Origin: Dyadobacter frigoris
GTDB taxonomy: Bacteria; Bacteroidota; Bacteroidia; Cytophagales; Spirosomataceae
Reading direction: 5' to 3'
Length of the DNA: 64,000 nucleotides
NCBI RefSeq assembly: GCF_005280585.1
Contig: NZ_SZVO01000002.1
Span: forward strand, 257,005 to 321,004
The notes beneath the pieces were generated by a model. It saw nothing but the letters and a program-made list of their open reading frames with translations, searched no databases and was not told the origin of the DNA. Positions 1 through 9,365 of this stretch are shown in pieces. Position 1 is the stretch's first letter. Every line of letters begins with the position of its first letter. A program made the translations under genes and the position numbers.

Positions 1-1
1 A

Positions 2-1318
2 ATTAACCAGGAACTTATCAATTATTCTGAAAAGGTAAATCAGACACAAAGGGTCATCAGCGGGCTTCATCAGGTTTCATCTGCAATTTATGAAACGGCT
101 CACCATACCAACAGCTATTTATTTTTAAAAGATACCGCTTACGTTAACAAAACTCTTGCCTCGCTTGAAACGATACTTCCATTAACGCTAAAAGTAGATT
201 CACTTGTAGCCGAAAACCGCGCACAGCGTAAAAGATTAATTGGCTTTAAGGAACATTATACTCAATTTTCCAAATACACCAACCGGTTAATAAAAGGTGG
301 CAATTCACTAAATCCTGCAATCGTTTTTGTTATTTCAGAAAGAAAAAATGCCGAGGTGGATTCTATGGCAAAACTCGTTGTCAGTATGACCCGCGTAGAA
401 AATCAGTTAATGTACAACCGTGTCCAGAGCCGGGAAAATTACACGGCTCAGGTTTTCAGATACAATTGGATTATTATGCTCGTGGCCATTGTTTTTCTGT
501 CTTCTGCTTTTGTTCTTCTGGATCGTGAACTTCGGCGTAATAAATTTTACAGAGTAGATCTGGAAAATAAAATTGAAAATCTGAATCGTTCCAACAGCGA
601 ACTTGAACAATTTGCCTATGTCGCCTCACATGATTTGCAGGAACCGTTAAGAAAGATAAGATCATTCTCAGACCGGCTTATAACGAAATACCACAATGAT
701 GTTTCGGAAGAAATATTTATGATGCTTGGCAAAATCGATGGATCTGCGCAACGTATGCAGCTACTAATTAATGACTTGCTTTCTTTTTCAAGAATTGTAA
801 AAATTGCAACGGAAGTAAAAATGGTTAATCTCAATACCGCATTGTCTGACGCAAGATCCAATCTTTCAGAAATGATTTTGGAAAATAAGGCTGCAATCCA
901 TTCTGAGACATTACCTACAATTGAAGGATACGGCTCACAAATGACCCAGCTTTTTCAAAACCTGCTTTCAAATTCTATAAAATATCAACAGGAAAATATA
1001 AGGCCGGTTATTCGGATTACCTACCGTTTGGTTGAAGGGGAAATTATTCCAGGAATTAAACCTTCTCACAGCGATATTCAATTTCACCAGATCAGGATCA
1101 GCGATAACGGAATCGGCTTCAAAAGAGAATTTGCAGAAAAGATTTTTATAATTTTCAAAAGGCTCCACGGTCAACATGAATTTGCAGGGACCGGTATTGG
1201 CCTGGCTATTTGTAAAAGAGTCGTTTCAAACCACAACGGCTACATTTTCGCCGAAAGCAGTGAGGGCAACGGAGCAAGTTTTTTCATATATCTGCCAACA
1301 GAATCTTTACTTAACTAA
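2..1318 (+). CDS. Sensor histidine kinase, 5' end outside window
   Basis: Membrane sensor kinase expected to autophosphorylate on His and pass phosphate to a response regulator. The frame is open from the first bases, so the true start lies upstream; the ATG at 356 is internal. The part before about 460 is a helical, probably periplasmic sensor segment resembling CHASE3 domains (inference). One membrane helix follows (about 460-525), then a short coiled coil and the H-box ASHDLQEPLRKI (His codon 629-631), N-box NLLSNSIKY, G1 box DNGIGF and G2 box GTGIGLAI. It ends in the ATPase domain, without a receiver. No regulator adjoins it; the orphan receiver protein at 2455-2823 is the nearest candidate partner. 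Confidence 0.9.
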   Translation: MNQELINYSEKVNQTQRVISGLHQVSSAIYETAHHTNSYLFLKDTAYVNKTLASLETILPLTLKVDSLVAENRAQRKRLIGFKEHYTQFSKYTNRLIKGGNSLNPAIVFVISERKNAEVDSMAKLVVSMTRVENQLMYNRVQSRENYTAQVFRYNWIIMLVAIVFLSSAFVLLDRELRRNKFYRVDLENKIENLNRSNSELEQFAYVASHDLQEPLRKIRSFSDRLITKYHNDVSEEIFMMLGKIDGSAQRMQLLINDLLSFSRIVKIATEVKMVNLNTALSDARSNLSEMILENKAAIHSETLPTIEGYGSQMTQLFQNLLSNSIKYQQENIRPVIRITYRLVEGEIIPGIKPSHSDIQFHQIRISDNGIGFKREFAEKIFIIFKRLHGQHEFAGTGIGLAICKRVVSNHNGYIFAESSEGNGASFFIYLPTESLLN

Positions 1319-1359
1319 TCGCTAAGACAATTTTACTTTGGCAGAAAGTCACTGTTGCC

Positions 1360-1674
1360 TTACTTATCAAAAACAGGCTCAAAAGGAATTTTTTCATCCG
1401 TAGCTTTTTTGACCCATCTCAAACCTTTCAAAAGAACTTCACGGCCTTCTTCGACTCCATGTTTCAAAATAACTTTTTCGATGATAATTGGCGCGATAAA
1501 ATTAAGAGGAACGGGAAGACGTTTTAAAACCGTTTTTGCCAAAGCAGCTCCTACTCCCATTTCAATCCCTTTTCCTGCAAGACCACCTGGCGCAGAAACC
1601 ATAAACAAGTCCCTTACGTATGTAGAAGCAGTGTGAATGGAATCCTGTACTTTATCAATATTTTTAGTTTTCAT
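1360..1674 (-). CDS. Conserved hypothetical protein, 104 aa
   Basis: No family recognised. The protein has a polar N-terminus, a glycine/alanine-rich stretch (SAPGGLAGKGIEMGVGAALA) and a hydrophobic segment (LNFIAPIIIEKVIL), followed by a charged C-terminus. It could associate with the membrane, but neither segment is a clear transmembrane helix. It lies 61 bp downstream of the YtxH-like gene on the same strand, so the two are probably co-transcribed and may share a stress or envelope role (inference). It converges with the histidine kinase gene. Confidence 0.65.
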   Translation of the reverse strand: MKTKNIDKVQDSIHTASTYVRDLFMVSAPGGLAGKGIEMGVGAALAKTVLKRLPVPLNFIAPIIIEKVILKHGVEEGREVLLKGLRWVKKATDEKIPFEPVFDK

Positions 1675-1702
1675 GAGTTCAAGTGTAATAAATCAGATCT
1701 GC

Positions 1703-1727
1703 CCGGGTGATAATATTTACCACCCGG
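1703..1727 (-). other. Intercistronic GC-rich hairpin
   Basis: CCGGGTG (1703-1709) pairs with CACCCGG (1721-1727) around an 11-nt AT-rich loop, between the stop of the YtxH-like gene and the start of its downstream neighbour. No T-run follows on the minus strand, so it is more likely an attenuator or mRNA-stabilising stem than a full terminator. Confidence 0.35.
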
Positions 1728-1735
1728 CTATTCAA

Positions 1736-2023
1736 TTAGTTATATTTTTCAATTTCATCGGCAGCATCTTCCTTAATTTCTTCAGCCTTATCCTTGAATT
1801 CACTTTTGTACTGCTCACCTTTTGCTTTCAGGTCATCGGCAGTCTTGCCTGCTTTGTCTTTACTTTTTTCAAGTGCGTCGATCAATTCGCTTGCAAGGCT
1901 ATTAGTTCTTTTTTTGATTTTCTTACGAATCTGAGTTCCTTCTTCAGGCGCAAAAAGCATCCCTATTACTGCTCCCGCAGCAGCAGCTGTTACAATTCCC
2001 CAAAACACTTTACTGTTTACCAT
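1736..2023 (-). CDS. YtxH domain-containing protein
   Basis: Small YtxH-family protein, a family linked to general stress response but biochemically undefined. The N-terminus has a single hydrophobic glycine/alanine helix (about residues 5-25, VFWGIVTAAAAGAVIGMLFA) followed by the typical PEEGTQIRKKIKKR segment and a long charged, probably coiled-coil tail rich in Lys, Glu and Ala, as in other members. The length (95 aa) is normal. The ATG at 2023 is the only sensible start. It is the first gene of a probable pair with the 104-aa protein downstream. Confidence 0.85.
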   Translation of the reverse strand: MVNSKVFWGIVTAAAAGAVIGMLFAPEEGTQIRKKIKKRTNSLASELIDALEKSKDKAGKTADDLKAKGEQYKSEFKDKAEEIKEDAADEIEKYN

Positions 2024-2454
2024 GATAATATTCTTTTAGATAATGGTTTTTGATAAATTAATTGATGACATGAATAAAATTGCTAAAATCTTGTACCCAA
2101 AAGCTCCAAATTGTCAAAAAATATTTTTAACAATTTGCAAATCAACATATTAAGTGAATTATTTTAAAAAAAATATAAATATCAACCATAATTCGATTAT
2201 AAAAACCAAAATTTCTACTATACATTATTGGGACGTGGTTCTACAAGATGGGGAAGAGCTTTCCGAAAAGTCAGGACATTTGAATAAGCGTACATTTTGA
2301 TTGGATTGAAATGCGAATAATATGGCAAGGTTATTGTCAGAAACCGATTATTAATTTAATGAAAAAGTGAGGCGGGATATTCAACTATAAACTGAAAAAA
2401 TTACTAATCACAGATTCCAAAATTTTACTGACTACTTATTTTAGATTGGCAACC
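2024..2454. other. Divergent intergenic region, no gene seen
   Basis: AT-rich 431-bp spacer between the divergently transcribed YtxH-like gene and the orphan receiver gene. It must contain both promoters, but I found no convincing TTTG/TAnnTTTG pair, RNA gene or open frame longer than a few dozen codons. Confidence 0.5.
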
Positions 2455-2823
2455 ATGAAAATTGTAATTATTGAGGATGAAAAAGATTTGGGGATATTGA
2501 TGCGCAATTTTCTGGTTAAACAACTTAATGTAAAAGCACCTGATACAGTAAAAATAGCTACCACGCTTCATGAAGGCATAAGTTTTATCAATCAATTGAA
2601 TCCTGAATGGGTTTTTATTGACAATAATTTGCCTGACGGAAAAGGGATTAACGAGATTGAACATATCAAAAACAGCGGAAGATTCTACAATACAAAGGTC
2701 GTCATGATGAGTGCCATGACAAACCTTCGTGAAGAAGCATTGAGAAAAGGAGCAGATTATTTTCTTGATAAACCCATCAGTTTTGTTGAGGTTAAGAATC
2801 TTTTCCCCGGAGATATACAATAA
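2455..2823 (+). CDS. Single-domain response regulator (CheY-like)
   Basis: Stand-alone receiver domain of about 122 residues with no output domain. The phosphorylation site is complete: acidic pair in IIEDEKD, phospho-acceptor D56 in WVFIDNNLPDG, Ser/Thr switch in VVMMSAMT and Lys in FLDKPIS. The ATG at 2455 is preferred to an in-frame TTG at 2446 because the conserved beta-1 strand begins at MKIVIIED. It may relay phosphate from a hybrid or orphan kinase; the truncated kinase at the left edge is the nearest. It converges with the TPR gene downstream. Confidence 0.85.
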   Translation: MKIVIIEDEKDLGILMRNFLVKQLNVKAPDTVKIATTLHEGISFINQLNPEWVFIDNNLPDGKGINEIEHIKNSGRFYNTKVVMMSAMTNLREEALRKGADYFLDKPISFVEVKNLFPGDIQ

Positions 2824-2938
2824 ATTCATCTTCAAACAGACTAATTCCCTCCAAATTCCCGAAATGGGCAACCATTTCACATTTTTGTAGAGATTAATAC
2901 CCAGAGGAATAAATTATTCGTTTTAAGAATTAATAGAG

Positions 2939-5212
2939 CTAAAATACCGGACATTGCGTCCCACTTCTTCCTTTTCTGCCAGGCATTTTAACTTTCTGAG
3001 ATTTATACTTTCCTCTTTTTACTCTTACCATATCTTTATGTTTGGGATAAGGTAAAAACTTGAAGTCGTATTCGGGTATGAAATAATCCTCTTTGTACTC
3101 TGCAACCGGTAAAGGCATATAATGTCTTCCTTTAAACGCCAGTGTGTCGTACTCATAATCATAAAGATAGATGGTCACAAATCCGTCACGACTGTATTTA
3201 ATACCTATGTCGGCAAAAGGACCATCATCACCCGCCGACGCGACCAGCTTCATCATTTCCTTTTGTTTTCCTTTAACAAGTACATTCATATTGTACTGAA
3301 AAACCCGGTGCAAGGAATCAATTTGTATCGCTACGCCAAGATAATATTTTGCATCTTTCATTTTCTGCTGTCCGGCATACATGACGGCCGTGTTATTCAG
3401 CGCACTTTTATCCTGATAAGTCTGGTAACTCAGTGAAGCTTCGTCATATTTCTGCCAGTATTTATAAACATTTCCCTGATTGACATTGTAAAATTTCCTG
3501 GCGGGTGCAACTTCCATGGCAGTCTTGAAATCCTGAAAAGAATTTTCATAACGCACATTCGCATCTTCAATCTGACGCCGTTGCTCGTGACGATTTCCCA
3601 GATAAGCCTGCACAATCCCGCGATTATTATACAAATAAGGCAACTCCGGATTTTCTTTTACCAGACTGTCAAATAATACCATGGATTTGTCAAGCTGATC
3701 GTTTTCAAGCAATGTGACACCCCAGCCATTTTGTGCTTTTATGTTTTCTGAATTCAGGGAAATCGCTTTTTTGAAAACGTTGTAACCCTTTTTAAACATG
3801 TCAAAATGTAAAAGCAAGTTTCCATAATTACTCCACATCCGGTCGTAATTCTGTTCGTAATTAAGCGCTTTGCTCAAAAATTGCCCCGCTTCCGAATACC
3901 TTTTCTGATCAATCATGATACTGCTCATGCCTGCCAAGGCTTCATAACGCGCACCATCCAGACGAATCGCAGTTGTAAAATCTTCCTGAGCTTCCTTTGA
4001 TTTTTTTAAATAATATTCTGTGAAACCGCGTGTCACAAATAAATCAGCATAAAACTTATTTTCAGGATCCATGATCGACTCGGCTTTTTTGAAATCTGCC
4101 AACGTAAGCTCAAACTGTTTCATACCGTAATGCGCAACCGCCCTTCCCAGATAAGCAGGCAGATAAGAAGTATCCTTTTTTATCGCACGATCAAAAGAAT
4201 TGTAAGCCGACTGGTAATCGTGATTGGATAAATGTGTATTGCCAATTCCCGAAAGCAATGCAGGCGTTTCCCGTTTAAGCGTTGAGGCTAATCGATAATA
4301 TTGCTGCGCTTCCCTGATCTGGTTTAGTCCGTAAAACGTATGTGCAATTCCCAGATAGGCATCGCCCCTGAATGTTTTATCATCACTTTCCAGGTATTTT
4401 TCAAAAACAGCTTTTGCATTTGCAAACTGATTTAGAGAAAGCAGCGCATTTGCATACCGGATCTGCGCTTTGGCATGTTTACGTGCAACTTTTTCAAAAT
4501 CTTTAACTGCCTTTTTCTGATTTCCGGTGCGCATCAAAATATCGCCGCGTTGCAAACGGTACGCCATGATTTCATCTTTCTGACGAATGGCAGAGGAGAA
4601 TTCATCAGTAGCTTCGGGCAGAAGTCCGGTATATTTGTACATCAGGCCAACATTATAACTCCACTTTCCTTCTGAATTCTTTTGTTGATTTCCCTGAGCA
4701 AAACTTAAACCATCTGAAAATTTCTTCTCTTTTCCGTAGGCAACAATAGAATTTACGACGCTGTATGAATGGTTGGATACATTAGAAAAATCATCTCTCG
4801 ATGCCTGGAATTTCCGGCTTAAAAGATTGAATAAACCTCTGTTATACTGAAGCTGCGCCTCTTGCCCAGACATATCGAGAGATTCCAGAATATGCAGTGC
4901 CTTTTGATAACTTCCTGATAATGCCAGTACAACTGCCTCATTATTCAATCGCTGAACCGAGTCCGACGGCATAAAAGATTGCTTGTCGTATTTTAAAAAT
5001 TCAGTCTGAAGTTCCCGAAGCTCGTACTGATACTCAGGCGTTTTCAACAAGGCTGGATTATTTTCTTCAAAGGAGCGGTTAAAGATTACAAGAAGATCTT
5101 TTAGAAGTCTCTGGCAAGCACTAAAATCCTGCGCTGATGCCGGCTGTTTTACACATACCAAAAACATCACCGACATAATGATCAAGAACGACCGGATGAC
5201 TTTCCTTATCAT
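2939..5212 (-). CDS. Secreted tetratricopeptide-repeat protein, 757 aa
   Basis: Large TPR protein, probably periplasmic. A signal peptide is visible (MIRKVIRSFLIIMSVMFLVCVKQ, cleavage near ASAQ). Most of the protein is made of 34-residue helical repeats with typical patterns such as AYLGIAHTFYGLNQIREAQQYYRLA and ALAGMSSIMIDQKRYSEAGQFL, giving a protein-interaction scaffold. The last 130 residues are not TPR: they hold a beta-rich stretch with tyrosines and a very basic end (KRGKYKSQKVKMPGRKGRSG). No enzymatic motif is seen. It lies downstream of the DUF1080 gene on the same strand with a 274-bp distance from that gene's stop to its own... the actual gap is 125 bp, so co-transcription is uncertain. 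Exact partner or function is unknown. Confidence 0.85.
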   Translation of the reverse strand: MIRKVIRSFLIIMSVMFLVCVKQPASAQDFSACQRLLKDLLVIFNRSFEENNPALLKTPEYQYELRELQTEFLKYDKQSFMPSDSVQRLNNEAVVLALSGSYQKALHILESLDMSGQEAQLQYNRGLFNLLSRKFQASRDDFSNVSNHSYSVVNSIVAYGKEKKFSDGLSFAQGNQQKNSEGKWSYNVGLMYKYTGLLPEATDEFSSAIRQKDEIMAYRLQRGDILMRTGNQKKAVKDFEKVARKHAKAQIRYANALLSLNQFANAKAVFEKYLESDDKTFRGDAYLGIAHTFYGLNQIREAQQYYRLASTLKRETPALLSGIGNTHLSNHDYQSAYNSFDRAIKKDTSYLPAYLGRAVAHYGMKQFELTLADFKKAESIMDPENKFYADLFVTRGFTEYYLKKSKEAQEDFTTAIRLDGARYEALAGMSSIMIDQKRYSEAGQFLSKALNYEQNYDRMWSNYGNLLLHFDMFKKGYNVFKKAISLNSENIKAQNGWGVTLLENDQLDKSMVLFDSLVKENPELPYLYNNRGIVQAYLGNRHEQRRQIEDANVRYENSFQDFKTAMEVAPARKFYNVNQGNVYKYWQKYDEASLSYQTYQDKSALNNTAVMYAGQQKMKDAKYYLGVAIQIDSLHRVFQYNMNVLVKGKQKEMMKLVASAGDDGPFADIGIKYSRDGFVTIYLYDYEYDTLAFKGRHYMPLPVAEYKEDYFIPEYDFKFLPYPKHKDMVRVKRGKYKSQKVKMPGRKGRSGTQCPVF

Positions 5213-5337
5213 GACCCATAGGCTAGCGCGATTACTAACGTACTATAAATGAACAACATTATCAAAAATTACTTATTGACCGTCATATTATAGTCCTTTA
5301 ATCTAATTTTTTCTTGCAATAAACTTATTGAAATCTT

Positions 5338-6063
5338 TTACAATTTTTTCAATTTAATATTGCGATACCAAACCGTACTTCCCCAATCCTGCAAACCGAT
5401 TCTTCCTGTAAATGATCCTTTTGCAATCGGTGCAGCTTTCAGTCCGCTGCCTGCGATCCGTTGTTTCCAGTCGGCTCCTGCCAGGTCGTGTTCCTGCACC
5501 ATAAATCCGTTTTGGTAAACAGTCAGTTTGTTTTTCTGGATAATAAAATGAATCTGATTCCACTCACCTTCCGGATTGCCTTCTCTCAAACGCGCATTGG
5601 CAACACTGAAAAAATCGCTGGCGCGATGGGTATTCTCTTTGGCGCCTTCGTAAATCTTGTCGTCAATTACCTGAAGCTCCAAACCGGTATCATGCATGTT
5701 TTTATACTGAGGGAGTTCTTTTACAAAAAAGAAAATCCCGCTATTAGCATATTTACTGACTTTCCATTCCGCTTTAAATTCGAAATCACCATTAATAGCT
5801 TCATCAATAACGATATCGCCGCCGCCTTTTGCTTTGTTCCCGGCGCGTTCAGGTACATTTAGTTTAATTGCTCCCTGCTCCACAATCCAGGCCGGACCAA
5901 CTTCTTTCGCACCATAGGAATGCCAGCCTTTATAATCTTTACCATCGAAAAGCAATTTCCAGCCTTCCTTTTTTTCTTGTGCAGAAAGTGTATTTAAACT
6001 TTGAGAATTAACCTGAAAACTTAATAGAATTAGAAAACAGAAGAGATGAGGAAATTTGCGCAT
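5338..6063 (-). CDS. DUF1080 (3-keto-disaccharide hydrolase-like) secreted protein
   Basis: Member of the DUF1080 family (Pfam 3-keto-disaccharide hydrolase), concanavalin-like beta-sandwich proteins that act on 3-keto-glycosides. The N-terminus is a signal peptide (MRKFPHLFCFLILLSFQVNS). The family opening GWKLLFDGKDYKGWHSYG and the later FEFKAEWKVSKYANSGIFF and GRIGLQDWGSTVWYRNIKLK segments are all present. The ATG at 6063 is chosen; a longer frame to a TTG at 6111 would begin inside a 15-bp hairpin. It lies 74 bp downstream of the GH65 gene, so it may belong to the disaccharide utilisation unit. Confidence 0.85.
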   Translation of the reverse strand: MRKFPHLFCFLILLSFQVNSQSLNTLSAQEKKEGWKLLFDGKDYKGWHSYGAKEVGPAWIVEQGAIKLNVPERAGNKAKGGGDIVIDEAINGDFEFKAEWKVSKYANSGIFFFVKELPQYKNMHDTGLELQVIDDKIYEGAKENTHRASDFFSVANARLREGNPEGEWNQIHFIIQKNKLTVYQNGFMVQEHDLAGADWKQRIAGSGLKAAPIAKGSFTGRIGLQDWGSTVWYRNIKLKKL

Positions 6064-6073
6064 GATAAAGTAA

Positions 6074-6117
6074 ATTTTATTGATCCGGTAAATACAAGTT
6101 CGCCGGATCAATAAAAT
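6074..6117 (-). terminator. Stem-loop between GH65 and DUF1080 genes
   Basis: A perfect 15-bp stem: arm 6074-6088 (ATTTTATTGATCCGG) pairs with arm 6103-6117, with a 14-nt loop. On the minus strand the stem follows the GH65 stop and ends about 10 nt before the DUF1080 ATG; TTTA follows the stem. It could be a terminator of the phosphorylase transcript or an intercistronic stabilising hairpin that lowers downstream expression. Confidence 0.5.
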
Positions 6118-6137
6118 ACTGATTTATCTTAAATAAA

Positions 6138-8447
6138 TTATTTTCTTTCTGTTGAATTGGCAGCAACAAGAAGCGGTTCGCCTTTTATCAAAATGGTAAC
6201 GTCATGGTCTGAGATATTCTCGACTGCCACTCCTTCCTGCGTTACTTGAACCCGAAGCAAAGCACCACGGAACCCGATCCTGAAAGAATACGAATTCCAT
6301 TGTTCAGGAATATATGGGTTTAGCGTTAACACGCCGTCTTTCACCCGCTGACCCGCAAAACCTTTCACAACACTCATCCAGGTTCCTGCCATGGAAGTGA
6401 TGTGAAGCCCGTCTTCGGTATCATTATTATAATCGTCGAGATCAAGCCGGGAAGTCCGTACATACATTTCGTACGCTTTTTCTTTCAACCCGATTTTTGC
6501 TGCAAGAATCGAATGTACGCAAGGCGAAAGAGAAGATTCGTGAACCGTCATAGGCTCGTAAAACTCAAAATTCCGTTTGATTTCCTCAACCGAAAACTCA
6601 TCCTCAAATAAATATAAACCCTGCAAAACATCCGCCTGTTTGATAAAACAAGATCTCAAAATTCTGTCCCATGACCATTTTTGATTAATTGGACGATGAT
6701 CTGCGATATCGTTTACAGTCAATATTTCCTTGTCAAGAAATCCTTGCTGCTGCAAATAAACTTGTCTTTCCGGATCGTATGGAAAATGTATATTGTCAAC
6801 AATATTTTTCCAATCCGCCATTTCACCATTCAGGTTGAAATGTGTTTGAAAAATAATTTCATTTAAACGCTCAGAACCCCAAAGTTTGCTGATCACTTCC
6901 AGTGTATAACGTAGCGTCCAGCAAGCAATATAATTGGTATACCAGTTGTTGTTGACATTATTTTCATACTCATTTGGCCCGGTAACACCCAGCATGACAA
7001 ACTGATTTTTCTCAGCAGACCAGGTAATCCTTTGTTTCCAAAATCTTGAAATCCCTATTAAAACTTCCAGTCCGTATTCAGATAAATATGTTTCATCGCC
7101 CGTATATCTTACATAATCGTAAATTGCAAAAGCAATGGCTCCATTCCGGTGAATTTCCTCAAAAGTGATTTCCCACTCATTATGGCATTCCTCACCATTC
7201 ATGGTCACCATTGGATAAAGTGCCGCACCACCGCTGAATCCTAGTTTTTCCGCATTTTCAATCGCTTTTTCCAAATGTCTGTGACGATAAACTAGCAGAT
7301 TTCTGGCCACTTTTTCGTCAGCTGTTGAAAGGTAAAATGGAATACAATAGGCTTCGGTATCCCAATACGTACTTCCGCCGTATTTTTCACCGGTAAATCC
7401 TTTGGGGCCAATATTTAAGCGCTCATCTTCCCCGGTGTAGGTTTGGTTTAAATGGAAAATATTAAACCTGATTCCTTGTTGGGCAGCAATATCGCCTTCA
7501 ATGGTAATATCATTTTTCTCCCATTTATCAGCCCAGGCTTTCACATGTTCCGCATATAATTGCGTAAAACCTTTTTCAGAAATACGTTTTATATAAGTTT
7601 TAGCCTCCGGAATCAGCTGATCTTTTTCGTAATTGGTTGAAGACAAATTAACAGCGTATTTGAAAATCGTCAATTCATCGCCTTCTTTCACTTCAATATG
7701 CACAACACCGGCAACGTATTTTTCACGGCGTGCGGGCAACGATTGGTAATCGGTTTTCAGACTATTGATTTTCAAATCAAAAGCCATCCCGGTCGCAACC
7801 TGAAATTGTTCAACACCATATGGATTTCCTTTTGTTTCCAAAACCAGATACCCTTCCGAAAAACTGGTTTCCTTATGGATTTCATTCCAGAACGTTTCAT
7901 CATAATTCGAATCCCGGTTACTGATATTCCCATCCAGATAGGGCGTAATCGTGAAAGTATCCGTAAAATCCAGCGGTGTAACCGAATACTGTATCGCTCC
8001 GGATTCATCGTCTACCATGTTACAAAACCGCTTGGAATAGATCTTCAAACGTTTTCCGCTAGCCAGCTGAACCGTTGTAGTACGTTCCAAAGTTCCTTCC
8101 TGCATATTCAGCACCCTGCGAAAATCTTCAACCTGACAAGTATTCAGATCAAGCGTTTCCTCTCCTATTTTTATATCAATGCCCGTCCAGTTGCAGGCGT
8201 TAAGTACTTTTGCAAAATAATTTGGGTAACCATTTTTCCACCATCCAACACGCGTTTTATCAGGAAAATAGACCCCGGCTACATAATTTCCCAGTAATGT
8301 TTTTCCGGTATATTGTTCTTCAAAATTCCCGCGCTGACCCATCCGGCCATTTCCGAGGCTCATCAGACTTTCCGTAATTTCATTGTTAGCAGCATGGAAA
8401 CCGTCTTCCACAATACTCCATTCGTCGTGTGTTATGTAGTTCTTCAT
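6138..8447 (-). CDS. GH65 disaccharide phosphorylase (maltose/trehalose/kojibiose type)
   Basis: Family GH65 enzyme, 769 aa, the usual length. It is expected to cleave an alpha-linked glucose disaccharide with phosphate, inverting to beta-D-glucose-1-phosphate plus glucose, in the cytoplasm (no signal peptide). Visible motifs are the N-terminal LGNGRMGQRGNFEE, GGSTYWDTEAYCIPF (358-372) and the segment ECHNEWEITFEEIHRNGA (420-437) that carries the general-acid Glu of the family. The C-terminal jelly-roll ends in LNPYIPEQWNSYSFRI. Maltose phosphorylase is the likeliest activity, because the gene sits 66 bp downstream of beta-phosphoglucomutase and near a GH13 alpha-glucan enzyme; the exact substrate cannot be fixed from sequence alone. 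Confidence 0.92.
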   Translation of the reverse strand: MKNYITHDEWSIVEDGFHAANNEITESLMSLGNGRMGQRGNFEEQYTGKTLLGNYVAGVYFPDKTRVGWWKNGYPNYFAKVLNACNWTGIDIKIGEETLDLNTCQVEDFRRVLNMQEGTLERTTTVQLASGKRLKIYSKRFCNMVDDESGAIQYSVTPLDFTDTFTITPYLDGNISNRDSNYDETFWNEIHKETSFSEGYLVLETKGNPYGVEQFQVATGMAFDLKINSLKTDYQSLPARREKYVAGVVHIEVKEGDELTIFKYAVNLSSTNYEKDQLIPEAKTYIKRISEKGFTQLYAEHVKAWADKWEKNDITIEGDIAAQQGIRFNIFHLNQTYTGEDERLNIGPKGFTGEKYGGSTYWDTEAYCIPFYLSTADEKVARNLLVYRHRHLEKAIENAEKLGFSGGAALYPMVTMNGEECHNEWEITFEEIHRNGAIAFAIYDYVRYTGDETYLSEYGLEVLIGISRFWKQRITWSAEKNQFVMLGVTGPNEYENNVNNNWYTNYIACWTLRYTLEVISKLWGSERLNEIIFQTHFNLNGEMADWKNIVDNIHFPYDPERQVYLQQQGFLDKEILTVNDIADHRPINQKWSWDRILRSCFIKQADVLQGLYLFEDEFSVEEIKRNFEFYEPMTVHESSLSPCVHSILAAKIGLKEKAYEMYVRTSRLDLDDYNNDTEDGLHITSMAGTWMSVVKGFAGQRVKDGVLTLNPYIPEQWNSYSFRIGFRGALLRVQVTQEGVAVENISDHDVTILIKGEPLLVAANSTERK

Positions 8448-8513
8448 TGGTTTTAGCTATTGGCGATTAGCTTTTAGCGATTAGTTTTGGCAGTTCGAAT
8501 TCTGGTTGGACTG

Positions 8514-9170
8514 TTATTTTAATTTTTCGAAGAGATCTTTTACTGTGACACCGTCAAAACCTGGCATTACATAATCCGCTTCTGTTAAAACGGACGCCTG
8601 TCCTATCCCGACACCGATCATTCCTCCGGCTTTTGCAGCCTGAATTCCGGCCACGGCATCTTCGAAAACAATGCAATGTTCCGGTGCAACAGACAGATCT
8701 TCGGCCCCCATTAAAAAAACCTGCGGATCAGGTTTTCCTTTGGTGGCGCGGTTTCCGTCGACGATGGTATCAAAATAGTTAAGCATGTCCAGATTTGTCA
8801 GAATCGTTTTTGCATTTTTACTGGCCGATCCCAAACCTGTTTTTATCGAATCTGCTTTTAATTCATCCAAAAAATCCCGCACGCCCGGAAGTGCATCATC
8901 CGGTGTAATTTGTTTGCAAAATTCCAGATACTGCGCATTTTTCTCCGCAGCAAACTTTAATTTTTCTTCTTCACTTAATTTCACACCGCCAATCCCAAGT
9001 ACTATTTCCAGCGATTCCATCCGGCTTATTCCCTTCAGTAACTCATTTTGTTCCAGTGTTAAATCGAATCCCAGCTGATTGGCAAGCTGGCGCCAGGCGA
9101 GGTAGTGGTATTTGGCAGTATCTACGATCACTCCATCCAGATCAAAAAGGCAAGCTTGAACAGTCGGCAT
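8514..9170 (-). CDS. pgmB: Beta-phosphoglucomutase (HAD family)
   Basis: Cytoplasmic HAD-superfamily mutase converting beta-glucose-1-phosphate to glucose-6-phosphate, the step after GH65 phosphorolysis. Motif I is FDLDGVIVD with nucleophile D10 and acid/base D12; the cap region keeps the NELLKGISRMESLE segment (the K-G-x-S-R-x-x-S signature of beta-PGMs), motif II is LGSASKNA and motif IV CIVFEDAVAGIQAAKAGG. Length 218 aa is typical. It is first in the minus-strand unit pgmB-GH65 and divergent from the GH13 gene, across a 218-bp promoter region. Confidence 0.93.
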   Translation of the reverse strand: MPTVQACLFDLDGVIVDTAKYHYLAWRQLANQLGFDLTLEQNELLKGISRMESLEIVLGIGGVKLSEEEKLKFAAEKNAQYLEFCKQITPDDALPGVRDFLDELKADSIKTGLGSASKNAKTILTNLDMLNYFDTIVDGNRATKGKPDPQVFLMGAEDLSVAPEHCIVFEDAVAGIQAAKAGGMIGVGIGQASVLTEADYVMPGFDGVTVKDLFEKLK

Positions 9171-9208
9171 ATCATTTCAAAATTTAATATCTTGCAAAAT
9201 AGTAAAAA

Positions 9209-9237
9209 GAGCGTTTTCGCTCACGTTGTCAAACGTT
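9209..9237. promoter_or_regulatory. Candidate operator in pgmB/GH13 divergent promoter
   Basis: Contains GAGCGTTTTCGCTC (9209-9222, 5-bp arms) adjoining ACGTTGTCAAACGTT. The second part resembles one half of LacI-family operators that regulate maltose or glucan genes. The palindrome is imperfect, no LacI gene is in the window, and the assignment is inference. Confidence 0.25.
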
Positions 9238-9357
9238 ATTTCAAAAAAGTAATTCTATAATCAGCAATAAAGCTGACATTAGCATTACTAATTTTATTTG
9301 TCAAAGAAACATTTCTTTTTATTTCAAACAAATAATAAGCCAGGTGCCTGTTATTTG

Positions 9358-9365
9358 TATTTTTG
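9358..9365 (+). promoter_or_regulatory. TAnnTTTG -7 box upstream of the GH13 gene
   Basis: TATTTTTG fits the Bacteroidota -7 consensus TAnnTTTG and lies 24 bp before the chosen ATG at 9389. No clear -33 TTTG was found at the expected spacing. Transcription from here would start downstream of the alternative GTG at 9344, supporting the ATG. Confidence 0.3.

Noticed and set aside
1637..2053. 138-codon plus-strand frame opposite the YtxH-like gene
   Set aside because: It is the complement of the clearly coding YtxH-like gene and is rich in Phe and Cys, a typical shadow pattern.
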